Positions 8,923 through 17,359 are shown, numbered from the stretch's first letter. The stretch: DNA of 48,139 nucleotides from an uncultured Oscillospiraceae bacterium (GCA_900543705.1 UQSL01000005.1:1-48139), one strand, 5' to 3'. A program made the numbers and translations. Notes: generated by a model not told the origin, from the sequence alone.

Positions 8923-9184
8923 CCTTTTTGAGCTCCTCCTCCAGTCTGTCGTAAATCTCGTCGCTGATGGCTGTGGAAAAGGTGCGTTCCAAGCGCTTTG
9001 CCTTACGCGCCTTTTGAAAACACTCTATGTTTTTGCAGATATAAGCGCCCCTGCCTGGCTTACGCCCCGTCAGGTCCAATGAAATTTCCCCCTCAGGGCT
9101 CTTGACAACGCGGATCAGCTCCCGTTTGGGATGCTGCTCCCCGCAGCCGGTACACATTCTCATTGGGATTCGCTTTTTCTGCAT
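8915..9184 (-). CDS. ylxR: YlxR family protein (RNase P modulator)
   Basis: An 89-residue basic protein with the YlxR signature: RMCTGCGEQHPKRELIRVV at the N-terminus and GRKPGRGAYICKN in the middle. Homologues bind RNA and have been described as RNase P modulators (RnpM). I place the start at the ATG at 9184, preceded by GGAGTGG; the 22 extra residues available upstream are not family-like. The gene lies between nusA and ylxQ. Confidence 0.9.
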   Translation of the reverse strand: MQKKRIPMRMCTGCGEQHPKRELIRVVKSPEGEISLDLTGRKPGRGAYICKNIECFQKARKAKRLERTFSTAISDEIYDRLEEELKKDE

Positions 9185-9393
9185 CAAACCACTCCATTCC
9201 TGTATCAGACCATGTGGGACATTTGCCGGACGGCATACAAAGCCGTCCATTCTATCCCTATGTAAGGCTCCGGGGATTTCATCCCCGCTTTGGGATTTAC
9301 CCCCGTCCTCCCGATGTCCGGCACCGGCAGACGGATAGACCTACTTTGTTCATTGTATCATAAAATACGGTAATACGCGAGTTTTCGAAAAAA
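9185..9393 (-). other. nusA-ylxR intergenic spacer with hairpins
   Basis: This 209-base spacer is unusual for the operon, whose other genes overlap or nearly touch. It contains a perfect 7-bp hairpin with a 7-base loop (GGACGGC / GCCGTCC, 9228-9248) and a 5-bp hairpin (CGGGG / CCCCG, 9271-9287). A TACAAT box lies near the nusA end on the minus strand, with no good -35. It could be an internal promoter with a structured leader or an RNA-processing site; no known RNA class was recognised. Confidence 0.35.
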
Positions 9394-10485
9394 TTATTCC
9401 TCATCCCCCGCCTGCTCAGAGGAATTTTCTTCTTTTGGCTCCCCTATTGGGTCAGATTCGGACTTGATATCGATTTTATACCCGGTCAGACGCGCCGCCA
9501 GACGGGCGTTTTGCCCCTTATTGCCGATGGCGAGGGAGAGCTGGGTGTCCGGCACGATGACACGGCAGGAACGCGCCTCCTCGTCGAGGATGGTGACCTC
9601 CAGAACATCCGCCGGGGAAAGGGCCGCCGCAATAAACTGCTCCGGCTCCTCAGAATACTTGACAACGTCGATTTTCTCGCCGCCGAGTTCCTCGACAATC
9701 TTTGCCACGCGGATACCTTTCGGGCCGATGCAGGCGCCGACCGCGTCGACATTTTCATCCTTGCTCCATACCGCAATTTTCGTCCTCGAGCCCGCTTCGC
9801 GGGAGATGGACTTGACTTCGATCAAGCCGTCATAGATTTCAGGCACTTCATTTTCAAACAAACGCTTGACCAGGCCCGGGTGGGTACGGGAAATCATGAT
9901 GCGCGGACCGCGCTCGGTTTCGCTGACATCGACGACATAGACCTTAATAATCTCGCCCTCGACATATTCTTCGCCCGGCACCTGCTCGGACTTGAGCAGA
10001 TATGCCTCAGAGCCGTCGATTTCCACGGACACACCGCCGCGTCTTGGGTCAATTTTCATCACGCGCGCGGAGACGATTTCCTGATCGTGCTTCTGAAACT
10101 TTTGAAACGCCTGGCCGCGTTCGGCCTCCCGTATACCCTGGCGGATGACATGCTTTGCCGTCTGCGCCGCGATGCGGCCGAACTCCTTGGTCTGCAGCGG
10201 AACAAAAACAATGGATTCCAGCTCCGCAGTCGCATCAATTTTGCGGGCATCCTCAAGCAGGATTTCGATTTTCGGATCAAAAACCTCTTCCACGGCCTCC
10301 TTGCCGACGGCGACTTCAAATATGCCCTTGTCCGGCTCGATATCCACCCGGACTTCTTCCGCGCCCTCGTAATCGCGCTTGACCGCGATGGTGATGGCGT
10401 TTTTAATTTTCTCCAGCAGGTAATCGGCCGGAATGCCCTTTTCCTTTTCGAGCATCGTCAGCGCTTCAAAAAATTCGGTGTTCAT
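9394..10485 (-). CDS. nusA: Transcription termination/antitermination factor NusA
   Basis: NusA binds RNA polymerase and nascent RNA, modulating pausing, termination and rRNA antitermination. The 363-residue protein has the N-terminal polymerase-binding domain (1-130), an S1 domain (about 131-200), and two KH domains (GACIGPKGIRVAKIVEEL and LAIGNKGQNARLAARL). It ends in a short acidic tail and lacks the C-terminal acidic repeats of proteobacterial NusA, as usual in Bacillota. It overlaps the rimP stop by 4 bases (ATGA). Confidence 0.97.
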   Translation of the reverse strand: MNTEFFEALTMLEKEKGIPADYLLEKIKNAITIAVKRDYEGAEEVRVDIEPDKGIFEVAVGKEAVEEVFDPKIEILLEDARKIDATAELESIVFVPLQTKEFGRIAAQTAKHVIRQGIREAERGQAFQKFQKHDQEIVSARVMKIDPRRGGVSVEIDGSEAYLLKSEQVPGEEYVEGEIIKVYVVDVSETERGPRIMISRTHPGLVKRLFENEVPEIYDGLIEVKSISREAGSRTKIAVWSKDENVDAVGACIGPKGIRVAKIVEELGGEKIDVVKYSEEPEQFIAAALSPADVLEVTILDEEARSCRVIVPDTQLSLAIGNKGQNARLAARLTGYKIDIKSESDPIGEPKEENSSEQAGDEE

Positions 10486-11003
10486 TCTCCTTGTCCTCCC
10501 ATATCGGTGTCATCGTAATCAGGTTCCAATAAATCACACAGCTTCACAGATGCAATTTCGCCTTTTTTAGCTGACATCTGCGTCTGTTCATCCACTTGGA
10601 TCGTGACCGTACCGTTTTCATAGGAAAGCAGCTCGCCCACAAATTCCCTTTGCCCGTCGACCGGGCGGATAAGCTTGAGGGTGACCGGGGCGCCGAGGAA
10701 CTGCTCGAAATGCTCTTTTTTTACCAGCTCCCGTTCAATTCCCGGAGAGGAAACCTCCAGATAATAACTCTGGCTGATGGGGTCTGCCTCGTCAAGCGGG
10801 CCATCGATGGCGCGGCTGACTTTCTCGCAGTCCGTGACGTCGACGGGAGCATCCTCCCGGTCAATGAAGATGCGCAAGAACCAGGAGCTGCCCTCTTTTT
10901 CAAAGCGGACATCCCAGAGAGAGAGGCCAAACCCCTCCACAACCGGCTTTACAAGTTCGGTCACAACGGCCACCGTGTTCGGTCCGTGTTTGCTCTTTGC
11001 CAC
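10482..11003 (-). CDS. rimP: Ribosome maturation factor RimP
   Basis: RimP acts in 30S assembly. The 173-residue protein shows the two-domain pattern: an N-terminal alpha/beta domain with the conserved YYLEVSSPGIERELVK, and a C-terminal SH3-like barrel (LIRPVDGQREFVGEL onward). I chose the GTG at 11003 (GGAG about 8 bases upstream) over the GTG at 11012. It is the first gene of the nine-gene operon and is preceded by a promoter and a strong leader hairpin. Confidence 0.93.
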   Translation of the reverse strand: MAKSKHGPNTVAVVTELVKPVVEGFGLSLWDVRFEKEGSSWFLRIFIDREDAPVDVTDCEKVSRAIDGPLDEADPISQSYYLEVSSPGIERELVKKEHFEQFLGAPVTLKLIRPVDGQREFVGELLSYENGTVTIQVDEQTQMSAKKGEIASVKLCDLLEPDYDDTDMGGQGE

Positions 11004-11024
11004 AAAAATCACTCCAACATAAAT

Positions 11025-11050
11025 GAAAGAGTGGGAAACCCCACTCTTTC
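11025..11050 (-). promoter_or_regulatory. Leader hairpin upstream of rimP
   Basis: A perfect 11-bp stem (GAAAGAGTGGG / CCCACTCTTTC) with a 4-base loop lies between the inferred transcription start and the rimP ribosome site. There is no U-run after it, so it is not an ordinary terminator. It could protect the transcript or act as a control element. Confidence 0.6.
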
Positions 11051-11075
11051 ACTCAATCACCTTGTTTACTGATAT

Positions 11076-11104
11076 ATTTTATCATAGATTCCTCTTAAAA
11101 TCAA
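11076..11104 (-). promoter_or_regulatory. Promoter of the rimP-ribF operon
   Basis: On the minus strand, TTGATT (11099-11104) and TAAAAT (11076-11081) are spaced by 17 bases, about 70 bases before rimP. They lie just beyond the end of spoVT. Confidence 0.65.
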
Positions 11105-11162
11105 GCCTTTTCGCGGGATACCCCGTTTTTTGGGGAGGTATTTTTCATATTTTTTCCGTTGT

Positions 11163-11699
11163 TCAGCTTTCCATCTGGCGGCCAAGGAAATCCGCTGCGA
11201 TCTGCATCGCCTTATTTTCTGTTTCCCCCGCTTGGCGGCCGGCCTCTCCCTCCAGCAGCACCGCGGCACCCGTCACATCACCGGAGGAGAGGATCGGGTA
11301 AATGACTGCCGCATTGCGGTCAAGCCCTTCCACAGGTTTGACGCTCTCCTTTCCGGAGTACTGGTAGTTCCTGCGCTGATCCATGAGTTCTTCGAGTTCC
11401 CCGGACACCCGGCGCTCGAGCACCTCACGTTTGGGGATTCCGTTTGCCGCCACCACATGGTCCCTGTCGGTGATGATGACCGGCATTCCCATGGATTTTG
11501 CGAGCACCTCCGCATACTGGCAGGCAAAGGTGGCAAGCTCTTCGATGGGGGAGTATTTTTTAAAGATGACCTCTCCGTTATTATCGGTATAAATTTCAAG
11601 CGGGTCGCCCTCGCGGATTCTCATGGTCCTGCGGATTTCTTTCGGGATGACGACACGTCCCAAATCATCAATTCTTCTTACTATTCCGGTTGCTTTCAT
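11163..11699 (-). CDS. spoVT: Stage V sporulation protein T
   Basis: SpoVT is a forespore transcription regulator that tunes sigma-G genes and spore germination. The 178-residue protein has an N-terminal AbrB/MazE-type swapped-hairpin DNA-binding domain (MKATGIVRRIDDLGRVVIPK, residues 1-50) and a C-terminal GAF-like domain (about 55-178). GGAGG precedes the ATG. The upstream region contains TGCATA (11785-11790, minus strand), resembling a sigma-G -35, but no clean -10 follows. It confirms a spore-forming host. Confidence 0.95.
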   Translation of the reverse strand: MKATGIVRRIDDLGRVVIPKEIRRTMRIREGDPLEIYTDNNGEVIFKKYSPIEELATFACQYAEVLAKSMGMPVIITDRDHVVAANGIPKREVLERRVSGELEELMDQRRNYQYSGKESVKPVEGLDRNAAVIYPILSSGDVTGAAVLLEGEAGRQAGETENKAMQIAADFLGRQMES

Positions 11700-11844
11700 T
11701 CGTGATTTCCTCCGATTACATATTTCATCTTTTTTATAAGCAAATTAGTAACAGTACTGTTATTGTTGCTTTTACAGGGATAAATATGCACCGGTTCCAG
11801 TTTTTTTTCGAATGATCATTTATCAAAGGCTCTAAGAAAATTAA

Positions 11845-11883
11845 GGATAAAAAAGCGGTGGAAAATCCACCGCTTTTTTATCC
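11845..11883. terminator. Bidirectional terminator
   Basis: A symmetric hairpin (GCGGTGG / CCACCGC core extended by A6/T6 flanks) gives U-runs on both strands. It probably ends minus-strand transcription coming from mnmA before spoVT. Confidence 0.85.
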
Positions 11884-12102
11884 CGTATCGCGTGTTGATA
11901 AGCTGTCATTTTGGGAGAAAATACAAAACCCTTATCCACTCTATTGAAGTATCTGCAAACCCGTATGGCACAAAGATTTTTAAACCCGCGGCGCCCTTCT
12001 TATAATGCCGGCGGGCGCAGGCGGATTTTGCCTGTGACCGCTAGAGAACCTACCGGCAAAGTCAAGAAAAATATTTGCTTAAATTTATCAACCATTGATC
12101 CC

Positions 12103-12243
12103 TCATGCTGGTTTTATAGGAAGCAATTCGATATATCCCCCTGATCCAATCGGCTCAAGCTGAATGCGCGGATTTCGATTGTCCCACGAATTACCTAGAA
12201 AGGCAGGATCGTATTCCTCGATGGAAGCTTTTATGGATGGCAT
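12103..12243 (-). CDS. Doubtful 46-residue ORF or gene remnant after mnmA
   Basis: The minus-strand frame from an ATG at 12243 gives a protein-like, acidic 46-residue sequence (MPSIKASIEEYDPAFLGN, ending GGYIELLPIKPA). The same frame stays open upstream to the mnmA stop. There is only a weak GAAGAAG ribosome-site candidate. The composition suggests either a small unknown protein or the C-terminal scrap of a larger lost gene. The remainder of the 11884-12310 interval shows nothing I can identify. Confidence 0.25.
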   Translation of the reverse strand: MPSIKASIEEYDPAFLGNSWDNRNPRIQLEPIGSGGYIELLPIKPA

Positions 12244-12310
12244 ACAATCATCTTCTTCCGCATACTGCTGCCGGTATCCTTGAGCCGCTTGGGTGCCATT
12301 TCGCCAGATG

Positions 12311-13405
12311 CTATCTTTCCCGGATGACCCGCTGAATGGTACCGCCGCCTGCCACAGAATCTCCTTCGTACAAAACAACCGCCTGCCCCTCTGTTACGGC
12401 CCGCTGCGGCTCATCGAATACAAGTTCCACCGTACCGTCAGCCTGTACAAATGCGGTAGCCGGCGCCTCCTTCGCCCGGTATCTCGTTTTGGCGGTCACA
12501 CGGATTGGCTGCTTTGGTTTGTCATAGGCAATCCAGTTAAAATCCGAGGCAACCAACCGCTTTGAATACAGCCCGGACTCTCCACAGAGCACAACAGCGT
12601 TTTCCTGTGGGCATTTTTCACACACATATAAGGGCGAAGGGAGGGAAAGCCCCAGGCCCTTTCTCTGTCCAACCGTATAGCGGATGATTCCCCTGTGTGT
12701 CCCGAGCACCTGTCCGCTTGAGTCCACAAACGGTCCGGATGGATAATTCTTCCCGGTATAGCGTTCAATGAATGCCGCATAATCCCGGCCCTGCACAAAA
12801 CAGATGTCCTGGCTGTCCCGCTTTCTGGCATTGGAAAACCCGTATTGTTCCGCGAGGGCGCGCACCTCATCCTTCTTTTCAAATACACCCAGCGGAAATC
12901 GTGTACAGGCCAGTTGTTGCTGGGTCATAAAGTACAAAACATAGCTTTGGTCTTTGTCCGCATTGCGCGCCTTTTTCAGCAGCCAGCGCCCACGGTTCTC
13001 ATCAAATTCAATCTGTGCATAATGCCCGGTCACAATCGTATCACATGCGAGCAGCTTTGCTCGCTGATACAGCTTTTGAAATTTCAGATAGCGGTTGCAG
13101 TCAATACAGGGGTTCGGAGTCTCTCCCCTTTCGTAAGCCTGCACAAAGCGGTCGATGACCGCTCCGGCAAAATCCCGCTTGAAATTGAAGACATAATAGG
13201 GGATATTCAGGCGCAAAGCGACTTCACGCGCATCCTGCACATCGGAAAGAGTGCAGCAGATATTCTCCCTGGGAATTCCAATTCCCTCATTGTCGTACAG
13301 CCGCATAGTTGCGCCGACACAATCATATCCCTCCTCGAGCATGCGGGCCGCCGCTACCGAACTGTCAACTCCCCCGCTCATGGCAATCAGCGCTTTTTTG
13401 TTCAT
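12311..13405 (-). CDS. mnmA: tRNA-specific 2-thiouridylase
   Basis: MnmA thiolates the wobble uridine (U34) of Lys, Glu and Gln tRNAs, using sulfur delivered from a cysteine desulfurase. The 364-residue protein has the PP-loop SGGVDSSVAA (residues 10-19), catalytic Cys100 in NPCIDCN and the persulfide-forming Cys202 in SQDICFV. AAGGAGA lies 6 bases before the ATG. In many Clostridia the order is Rrf2 regulator, cysteine desulfurase, mnmA. Here the regulator is present upstream but no desulfurase gene lies between them. Confidence 0.96.
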   Translation of the reverse strand: MNKKALIAMSGGVDSSVAAARMLEEGYDCVGATMRLYDNEGIGIPRENICCTLSDVQDAREVALRLNIPYYVFNFKRDFAGAVIDRFVQAYERGETPNPCIDCNRYLKFQKLYQRAKLLACDTIVTGHYAQIEFDENRGRWLLKKARNADKDQSYVLYFMTQQQLACTRFPLGVFEKKDEVRALAEQYGFSNARKRDSQDICFVQGRDYAAFIERYTGKNYPSGPFVDSSGQVLGTHRGIIRYTVGQRKGLGLSLPSPLYVCEKCPQENAVVLCGESGLYSKRLVASDFNWIAYDKPKQPIRVTAKTRYRAKEAPATAFVQADGTVELVFDEPQRAVTEGQAVVLYEGDSVAGGGTIQRVIRER

Positions 13406-13802
13406 TGTTGTTCTCCTTTTTCCTTCCTGCCGCTGTCCCGGCAGTATTCCCGTTCTCCATTCATCCTATCATCCTGTCAATACACCGCCTGGCCTTGGAG
13501 CGCGTGGATTTTTCCACTACAATGCGCTCCCCACTCCTGCCCTAACAGCAGCGGAGCACATCCGACAAGGTCGTGAGTTTCATGTTATGACACACCAAAT
13601 CCTTGGATAAGGGATAAAAGTGCTTTTGCGGGCAGATATTGCAGGTGCTCGGGGATGCTCTTTCCCGTCCCGAAAATGAATATCTATCTTTCCTATTTGT
13701 TTAGTATGAATAAAATCATACTGCGTTGAGCCGCAATTGTCAATCACATGATGGAATGGAATTATATTACGAACCCCGTCATATCCGGAATAAGCACCCC
13801 GC
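13406..13802 (-). other. Gap between Rrf2 regulator and mnmA
   Basis: There is no convincing gene in these 397 bases. A minus-strand open frame (13580-13849) lacks a ribosome site and overlaps the Rrf2 gene. Near mnmA a two-part hairpin (GGAGCGC / GCGCTCC enclosing GTGGA / TCCAC, 13497-13530) sits in the presumed mnmA leader, followed on the minus strand by TTGACA without a good -10. This is the position where a cysteine desulfurase gene is often found in relatives. Confidence 0.3.
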
Positions 13803-14237
13803 TTATCCAATGATATCGCTTCGTTTATGCTCCATGGCGTCGTCGACAAGTTGGCGCAAAGATACCGAATCCATGTACTCCGTAATTACCCGGTAATAGT
13901 TTTCCCAAAAGGCAAGCGTTGTACACTTATCCTTCCGTGGGCAGGGGTTTTCCTCTCCCTGCAGGCAGGCAATTGGAGCGAGAGAACCCTCTGCCGCGCG
14001 CAGGATATCTCCCGCTGTGAATTCCTCCGGCTTTTTGGCGAGTTTATATCCGCCGTTGTTCCCGCGCAGGCTGTGCAGGAAACCCGCCCTGTGCAACAGG
14101 GAAATTACCCGCTCAAGGTACTTGACCGATATGTCCTGCCTAGCCGAGATATCTTTGAGCGTAATATATTCGCCACCCGAGTGCATAGCAAGGTCAATCA
14201 TCACACGCAGCGCATACCTTCCCTTTGTCGAAATCAT
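13803..14237 (-). CDS. Rrf2/IscR-type transcriptional regulator
   Basis: A 144-residue winged-helix regulator with the Rrf2 N-terminus (MISTKGRYALRVMIDLA) and recognition region SVKYLERVISLLHRAGF. Cys91, Cys99 and Cys105 match the three cysteines that bind a [2Fe-2S] cluster in IscR, so it probably senses iron-sulfur status. GGGGAGTG lies 7 bases before the ATG. A good promoter lies at 14324-14352. Likely targets are its own gene and sulfur-trafficking genes such as mnmA; that target link is inference from position. Confidence 0.9.
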   Translation of the reverse strand: MISTKGRYALRVMIDLAMHSGGEYITLKDISARQDISVKYLERVISLLHRAGFLHSLRGNNGGYKLAKKPEEFTAGDILRAAEGSLAPIACLQGEENPCPRKDKCTTLAFWENYYRVITEYMDSVSLRQLVDDAMEHKRSDIIG

Positions 14238-14323
14238 ATCGATTCACTCCCCTTTTCCCGTGTCGGGTATCAATCCGGAGCTTGTCCAATCAGCACGGTG
14301 TCCGCCTTCTGTTTTCTCCTATC

Positions 14324-14352
14324 ATCTTACAAGAAAAGACGGAAGCAGTCAA
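14324..14352 (-). promoter_or_regulatory. Promoter of the Rrf2 regulator
   Basis: On the minus strand, TTGACT (14347-14352) and TAAGAT (14324-14329) are separated by 17 bases, roughly 85 bases before the start codon. Confidence 0.6.
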
Positions 14353-14430
14353 TTTATCTCCGCTTTTCCACCTGTCCTTACCCACATTCAAACTCCCATG
14401 ATGCCGCGCCGCGCACAAGTTTGGGATAAC

Positions 14431-14460
14431 AAAAAGCATGGGAAGCAATGCTTCCCATGC
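14431..14460 (-). terminator. Terminator after the SPFH gene
   Basis: A perfect 11-bp stem (GCATGGGAAGC / GCTTCCCATGC) with a 3-base loop is followed on the minus strand by TTTTTG. It ends the PadR-NfeD-SPFH transcript. Confidence 0.88.
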
Positions 14461-14513
14461 GGATAGTCAGTTCCGGCGGGAGGACATCCCCTGATGCGGG
14501 GAAATTCTGCGAT

Positions 14514-15428
14514 TTATTTCTGTGGGTCGGAGATGACCTCTTTAAACGAAGTTGCAAGCCCCGCAAGCGACTGAATTTCGCTTGGAATAATGATTTTGGT
14601 CGCCTTGCCATCCGCAGCCTTTGCAAAGGCTTCCAGTCCTTTAATCTGGATGACCTTGTCGGTTGGAGCCGCTTCGTTTAACAGCTTCAGGCTGTCCGCA
14701 TAAGCTTTCTGAACCATCATAATGGCCTCCGCTTCACCCTCTGCTTCCATGACTTTCTGCTGTTTGACTGCCTCCGCTCTCAGGATCGCAGATTCTTTCT
14801 CACCCTCGGCAACCAGGATCTTGCTTTTCTTGTCGCCTTCCGCACGCAGGATAGATTCCCGTCTTTCACGCTCCGCCTTCATCTGCTTTTCCATTGCATC
14901 CTGGATTTCACGCGGCGGAAGGATGTTCTTGAGCTCGACGCGGTTGACCTTGATGCCCCACTTGTCCGTCGCGGTGTCCAAAATCGTGGTGATCTTGGTA
15001 TTGATGACGTCACGGGAGGTCAGCGTGTTGTCGAGTTCCATCTCGCCGATGATATTTCTCAGCGTCGTCGCGGAGAGGTTTTCAATTGCAGAAAGCGGGC
15101 GCTCCACGCCGTAGGTAAACATCTTTGCATCCGTCACCTGGTAGAACACGACGGTATCAATCTGCATGGTGACGTTGTCGCGGGTGATAACCGGCTGGGG
15201 CTTGAAGTCCACAACCTGTTCTTTCATGGAAACACGCTTTGCCACACGGTCAATAAACGGGATCTTAAAATGCAGACCGGTTTCCCAAGTGGCATAATAG
15301 GCACCCAACCGCTCGACGACATAGACAGTCGCCTGCGGGACAATTTTGATATTTGCCACCATTATAATCAGCAGGACCAAAATCAGCAGAATAATGACAA
15401 CAAATCCAATGGTTAATCCGCTAAGCAT
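14514..15428 (-). CDS. SPFH/band-7 (stomatin-like) membrane protein
   Basis: The 304-residue protein has one N-terminal membrane segment (about residues 5-25), a band-7 domain (about 27-185, with VPQATVYVVERLGAYY and VVDFKPQPVITRDNV), and a long Ala/Glu-rich coiled coil (about 185-255). Stomatin-type proteins form oligomeric membrane scaffolds and are usually encoded beside NfeD partners, as here (nfeD lies 96 bases upstream on the same strand). A role in membrane microdomain organisation or protease control is likely from family knowledge only. Confidence 0.93.
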   Translation of the reverse strand: MLSGLTIGFVVIILLILVLLIIMVANIKIVPQATVYVVERLGAYYATWETGLHFKIPFIDRVAKRVSMKEQVVDFKPQPVITRDNVTMQIDTVVFYQVTDAKMFTYGVERPLSAIENLSATTLRNIIGEMELDNTLTSRDVINTKITTILDTATDKWGIKVNRVELKNILPPREIQDAMEKQMKAERERRESILRAEGDKKSKILVAEGEKESAILRAEAVKQQKVMEAEGEAEAIMMVQKAYADSLKLLNEAAPTDKVIQIKGLEAFAKAADGKATKIIIPSEIQSLAGLATSFKEVISDPQK

Positions 15429-15524
15429 ATTTCATACCCTCCTAAAGGTCTTTTTCTTAGTCTGTCACAGGAGACGGAAAAAAAACAGGATCTTTGCAAT
15501 AGTTTTAAAAATATCCAGGTTGCT

Positions 15525-15977
15525 TTACACCAGGCGCTCTACGATGACTTTCACCCCGTCTATGCGCTTGACGATAACCTGCTCTTTTTCCTCAATAATC
15601 TTCCCGTCCTCTGAACGGGCCGACCAATCGAGTCCGGAGACAAGCACGCGGCCTTCCTCCAATGTGTTGTCAATTTTGTGGACGACAACGCCCACTTTTC
15701 CGATGACTCTGTCCGAGTTGGTCTTTGTTTTTTTCACACTGAGAAATTTTTTTGCGAGCGGGCGGGTGGCAATCAGCAAAATCGTGCTTACCACAACAAA
15801 GACGATAAACTGGACCGGCAGGGACGCCCCCATCACCGCCGGGATAATCGAAACTACCGCGCCGACAGCAAACCAAATTGCCATCAACTGTACACTCGCC
15901 GCTTCTACGACGCCGAGTACAATGGCCAAAATCAGCCAGAAAAGCGGCAGCCACTGTGTACCGAAAAATTCAGGCAT
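15525..15977 (-). CDS. NfeD family membrane protein
   Basis: A 150-residue protein with about three membrane segments (residues 8-75) followed by a soluble OB-fold domain (about 88-150, VIGKVGVVVHKI to VIVERLV) typical of short NfeD proteins. These pair with SPFH proteins, and the SPFH gene follows on the same strand. A PadR regulator gene lies 36 bases upstream, so the three probably form a regulated envelope-stress unit. Confidence 0.88.
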   Translation of the reverse strand: MPEFFGTQWLPLFWLILAIVLGVVEAASVQLMAIWFAVGAVVSIIPAVMGASLPVQFIVFVVVSTILLIATRPLAKKFLSVKKTKTNSDRVIGKVGVVVHKIDNTLEEGRVLVSGLDWSARSEDGKIIEEKEQVIVKRIDGVKVIVERLV

Positions 15978-16013
15978 TGTTCTGTCCTCCCTTAAAAACT
16001 GTAGTGTGCAGGT

Positions 16014-16337
16014 TTACCCCTCTGTCTGCTGTATGATGTGATACAGCTGAATGATTCGTTCCATTTCCGCCGACAGGACCTTCTTTCCGACGGGGGTGAT
16101 ACAGTACAGCTTTCTACGCTCCACTTCCCGCGTCACCTCAATGAGTCCGTCGTTTTCCATCTTGTACAAAATCGTGTACACGGTTCCGGCTCCCAAGCTG
16201 ACCCTCCCCTGCGTCAGGCGGGAAGCGTTTTGCATGATTCCATAGCCGTGGTTTTCATGCAGCAGGCTGTAAAGGACCAGGAAACTTGGCTCCGTCATGG
16301 GTATATAGCTCGCCATCAGCTTTTGTGTTTCTACCAT
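16014..16337 (-). CDS. PadR-family transcriptional regulator
   Basis: A 107-residue winged-helix protein with the PadR pattern (LYSLLHENHGYGIMQ, GAGTVYTILYKMENDGLIE, RRKLYCITPVGKKVL) and a short C-terminal dimerisation helix. AAAGGAGG lies 7 bases before the ATG at 16337. Two overlapping inverted repeats at 16365-16402 lie just upstream and are a likely autoregulatory operator. The downstream NfeD and SPFH genes are the probable regulon; ligand unknown. Confidence 0.9.
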   Translation of the reverse strand: MVETQKLMASYIPMTEPSFLVLYSLLHENHGYGIMQNASRLTQGRVSLGAGTVYTILYKMENDGLIEVTREVERRKLYCITPVGKKVLSAEMERIIQLYHIIQQTEG

Positions 16338-16364
16338 TGGGAAACCTCCTTTCGCAACGCCATT

Positions 16365-16402
16365 TATATCAAGCGATGATATATTGCTGTTATAAATATA
16401 TC
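16365..16402. promoter_or_regulatory. Tandem inverted repeats, probable PadR operator
   Basis: TATATCA-AGCGA-TGATATA (16365-16383) is a perfect 7-5-7 inverted repeat. It overlaps a second one, GATATATT with AATATATC (16378-16402). Both lie 28-65 bases before the PadR start, over the likely promoter. Confidence 0.55.
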
Positions 16403-16435
16403 CCTTCTCGGTATAACTGTCAAGTCCTCAGGATG

Positions 16436-17359
16436 TTACGTCTCGCCCGCGATTTGCTGGAGCAGTTCGACAAACCTCCTGCCCGGCTGTGCGAGTGGTT
16501 CCCCCTTCGGGTAGATGATGATATCCTTGTGCATCAGGCTGGAGAGCAGGCATTTTTTCATTACCAGGCCGCGCTGTTCCAGATAATCTTTGGAAATGGG
16601 AGATGTCCACATGTAGGAGCCCGGCACCCGCTGCAGGATATCGTACTGGCTTCCCCGATCGTAGACATAGATGCGCTTCGCGTGTGCATCAAACCCCGCC
16701 CCTTTCTGGATTTGGGAGAGTGGGACCGAGGGAACTTTGATATCCCCTTGCACGATTTCCGGGTACCCGCTGAGCATGTGAAAGGAGATATTCTCATAGG
16801 AGGCAAGCGGATGGTCTTTGCTCATCAACAGTTGGGTGGTAAACTGTCGGATGAGTTCCTGCTGAAGCCCCCTGTCCTGGACGCTGTTTAGGAAATACTC
16901 CTCATGAATGCTCTGGTACCGGACAATTCCAAAGTCCGATTCCCCAGCAGCCACATCGTTGATGGCGCCCATCGAACTGGTCTCTTTGAAATAGATTTCC
17001 ATGTGGGGCTTGTCCGAGTACTCCGCAATCAGCCTTGCCGCTGCAACCGAAAGATAAGTCGCCCGTGGAACACTGAAGGCAAACTCCACCGATTCCTCCG
17101 GGAACGGGCGCTTATACATGGATTCGAGCTCGTTTACCTGAGAGAGGATGGTGCTCGCATATTCCAGAAATTCTTTCCCCTTGCGGGTTGGCTGGACTCC
17201 CTGCGCCGTGCGTTTGAAGATCGTGATGCCGATTTCGCTTTCCAGCTCTTTAATTGCCTTACTCAAATTCGGCTGCCCCATATAGAGGTTGTGGGCCGCC
17301 CTGGTAATTGAATTGGTCTTCCCTACTTCGAGGACATATTTCAGATGCGACAGGTTCAT
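16436..17359 (-). CDS. LysR-family transcriptional regulator
   Basis: A 307-residue LTTR: N-terminal winged helix-turn-helix (MNLSHLKYVLEVGKTNSITR, QPNLSKAIKELESEIG, residues 1-60), linker helix, and a two-lobed effector domain (about 88-300). It is transcribed divergently from the iron alcohol dehydrogenase gene, 231 bases apart, the classical arrangement for an LTTR controlling its neighbour. GGAGG lies 6 bases before the ATG, partly within an ATATCC/GGATAT inverted repeat (17362-17386) that may serve autoregulation. The effector is unknown. Confidence 0.9.
   Translation of the reverse strand: MNLSHLKYVLEVGKTNSITRAAHNLYMGQPNLSKAIKELESEIGITIFKRTAQGVQPTRKGKEFLEYASTILSQVNELESMYKRPFPEESVEFAFSVPRATYLSVAAARLIAEYSDKPHMEIYFKETSSMGAINDVAAGESDFGIVRYQSIHEEYFLNSVQDRGLQQELIRQFTTQLLMSKDHPLASYENISFHMLSGYPEIVQGDIKVPSVPLSQIQKGAGFDAHAKRIYVYDRGSQYDILQRVPGSYMWTSPISKDYLEQRGLVMKKCLLSSLMHKDIIIYPKGEPLAQPGRRFVELLQQIAGET

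Noticed and set aside
13580..13849. Minus-strand 89-codon open frame overlapping the Rrf2 gene
   Set aside because: No ribosome site, overlap with a well-supported gene, and no recognisable domain.
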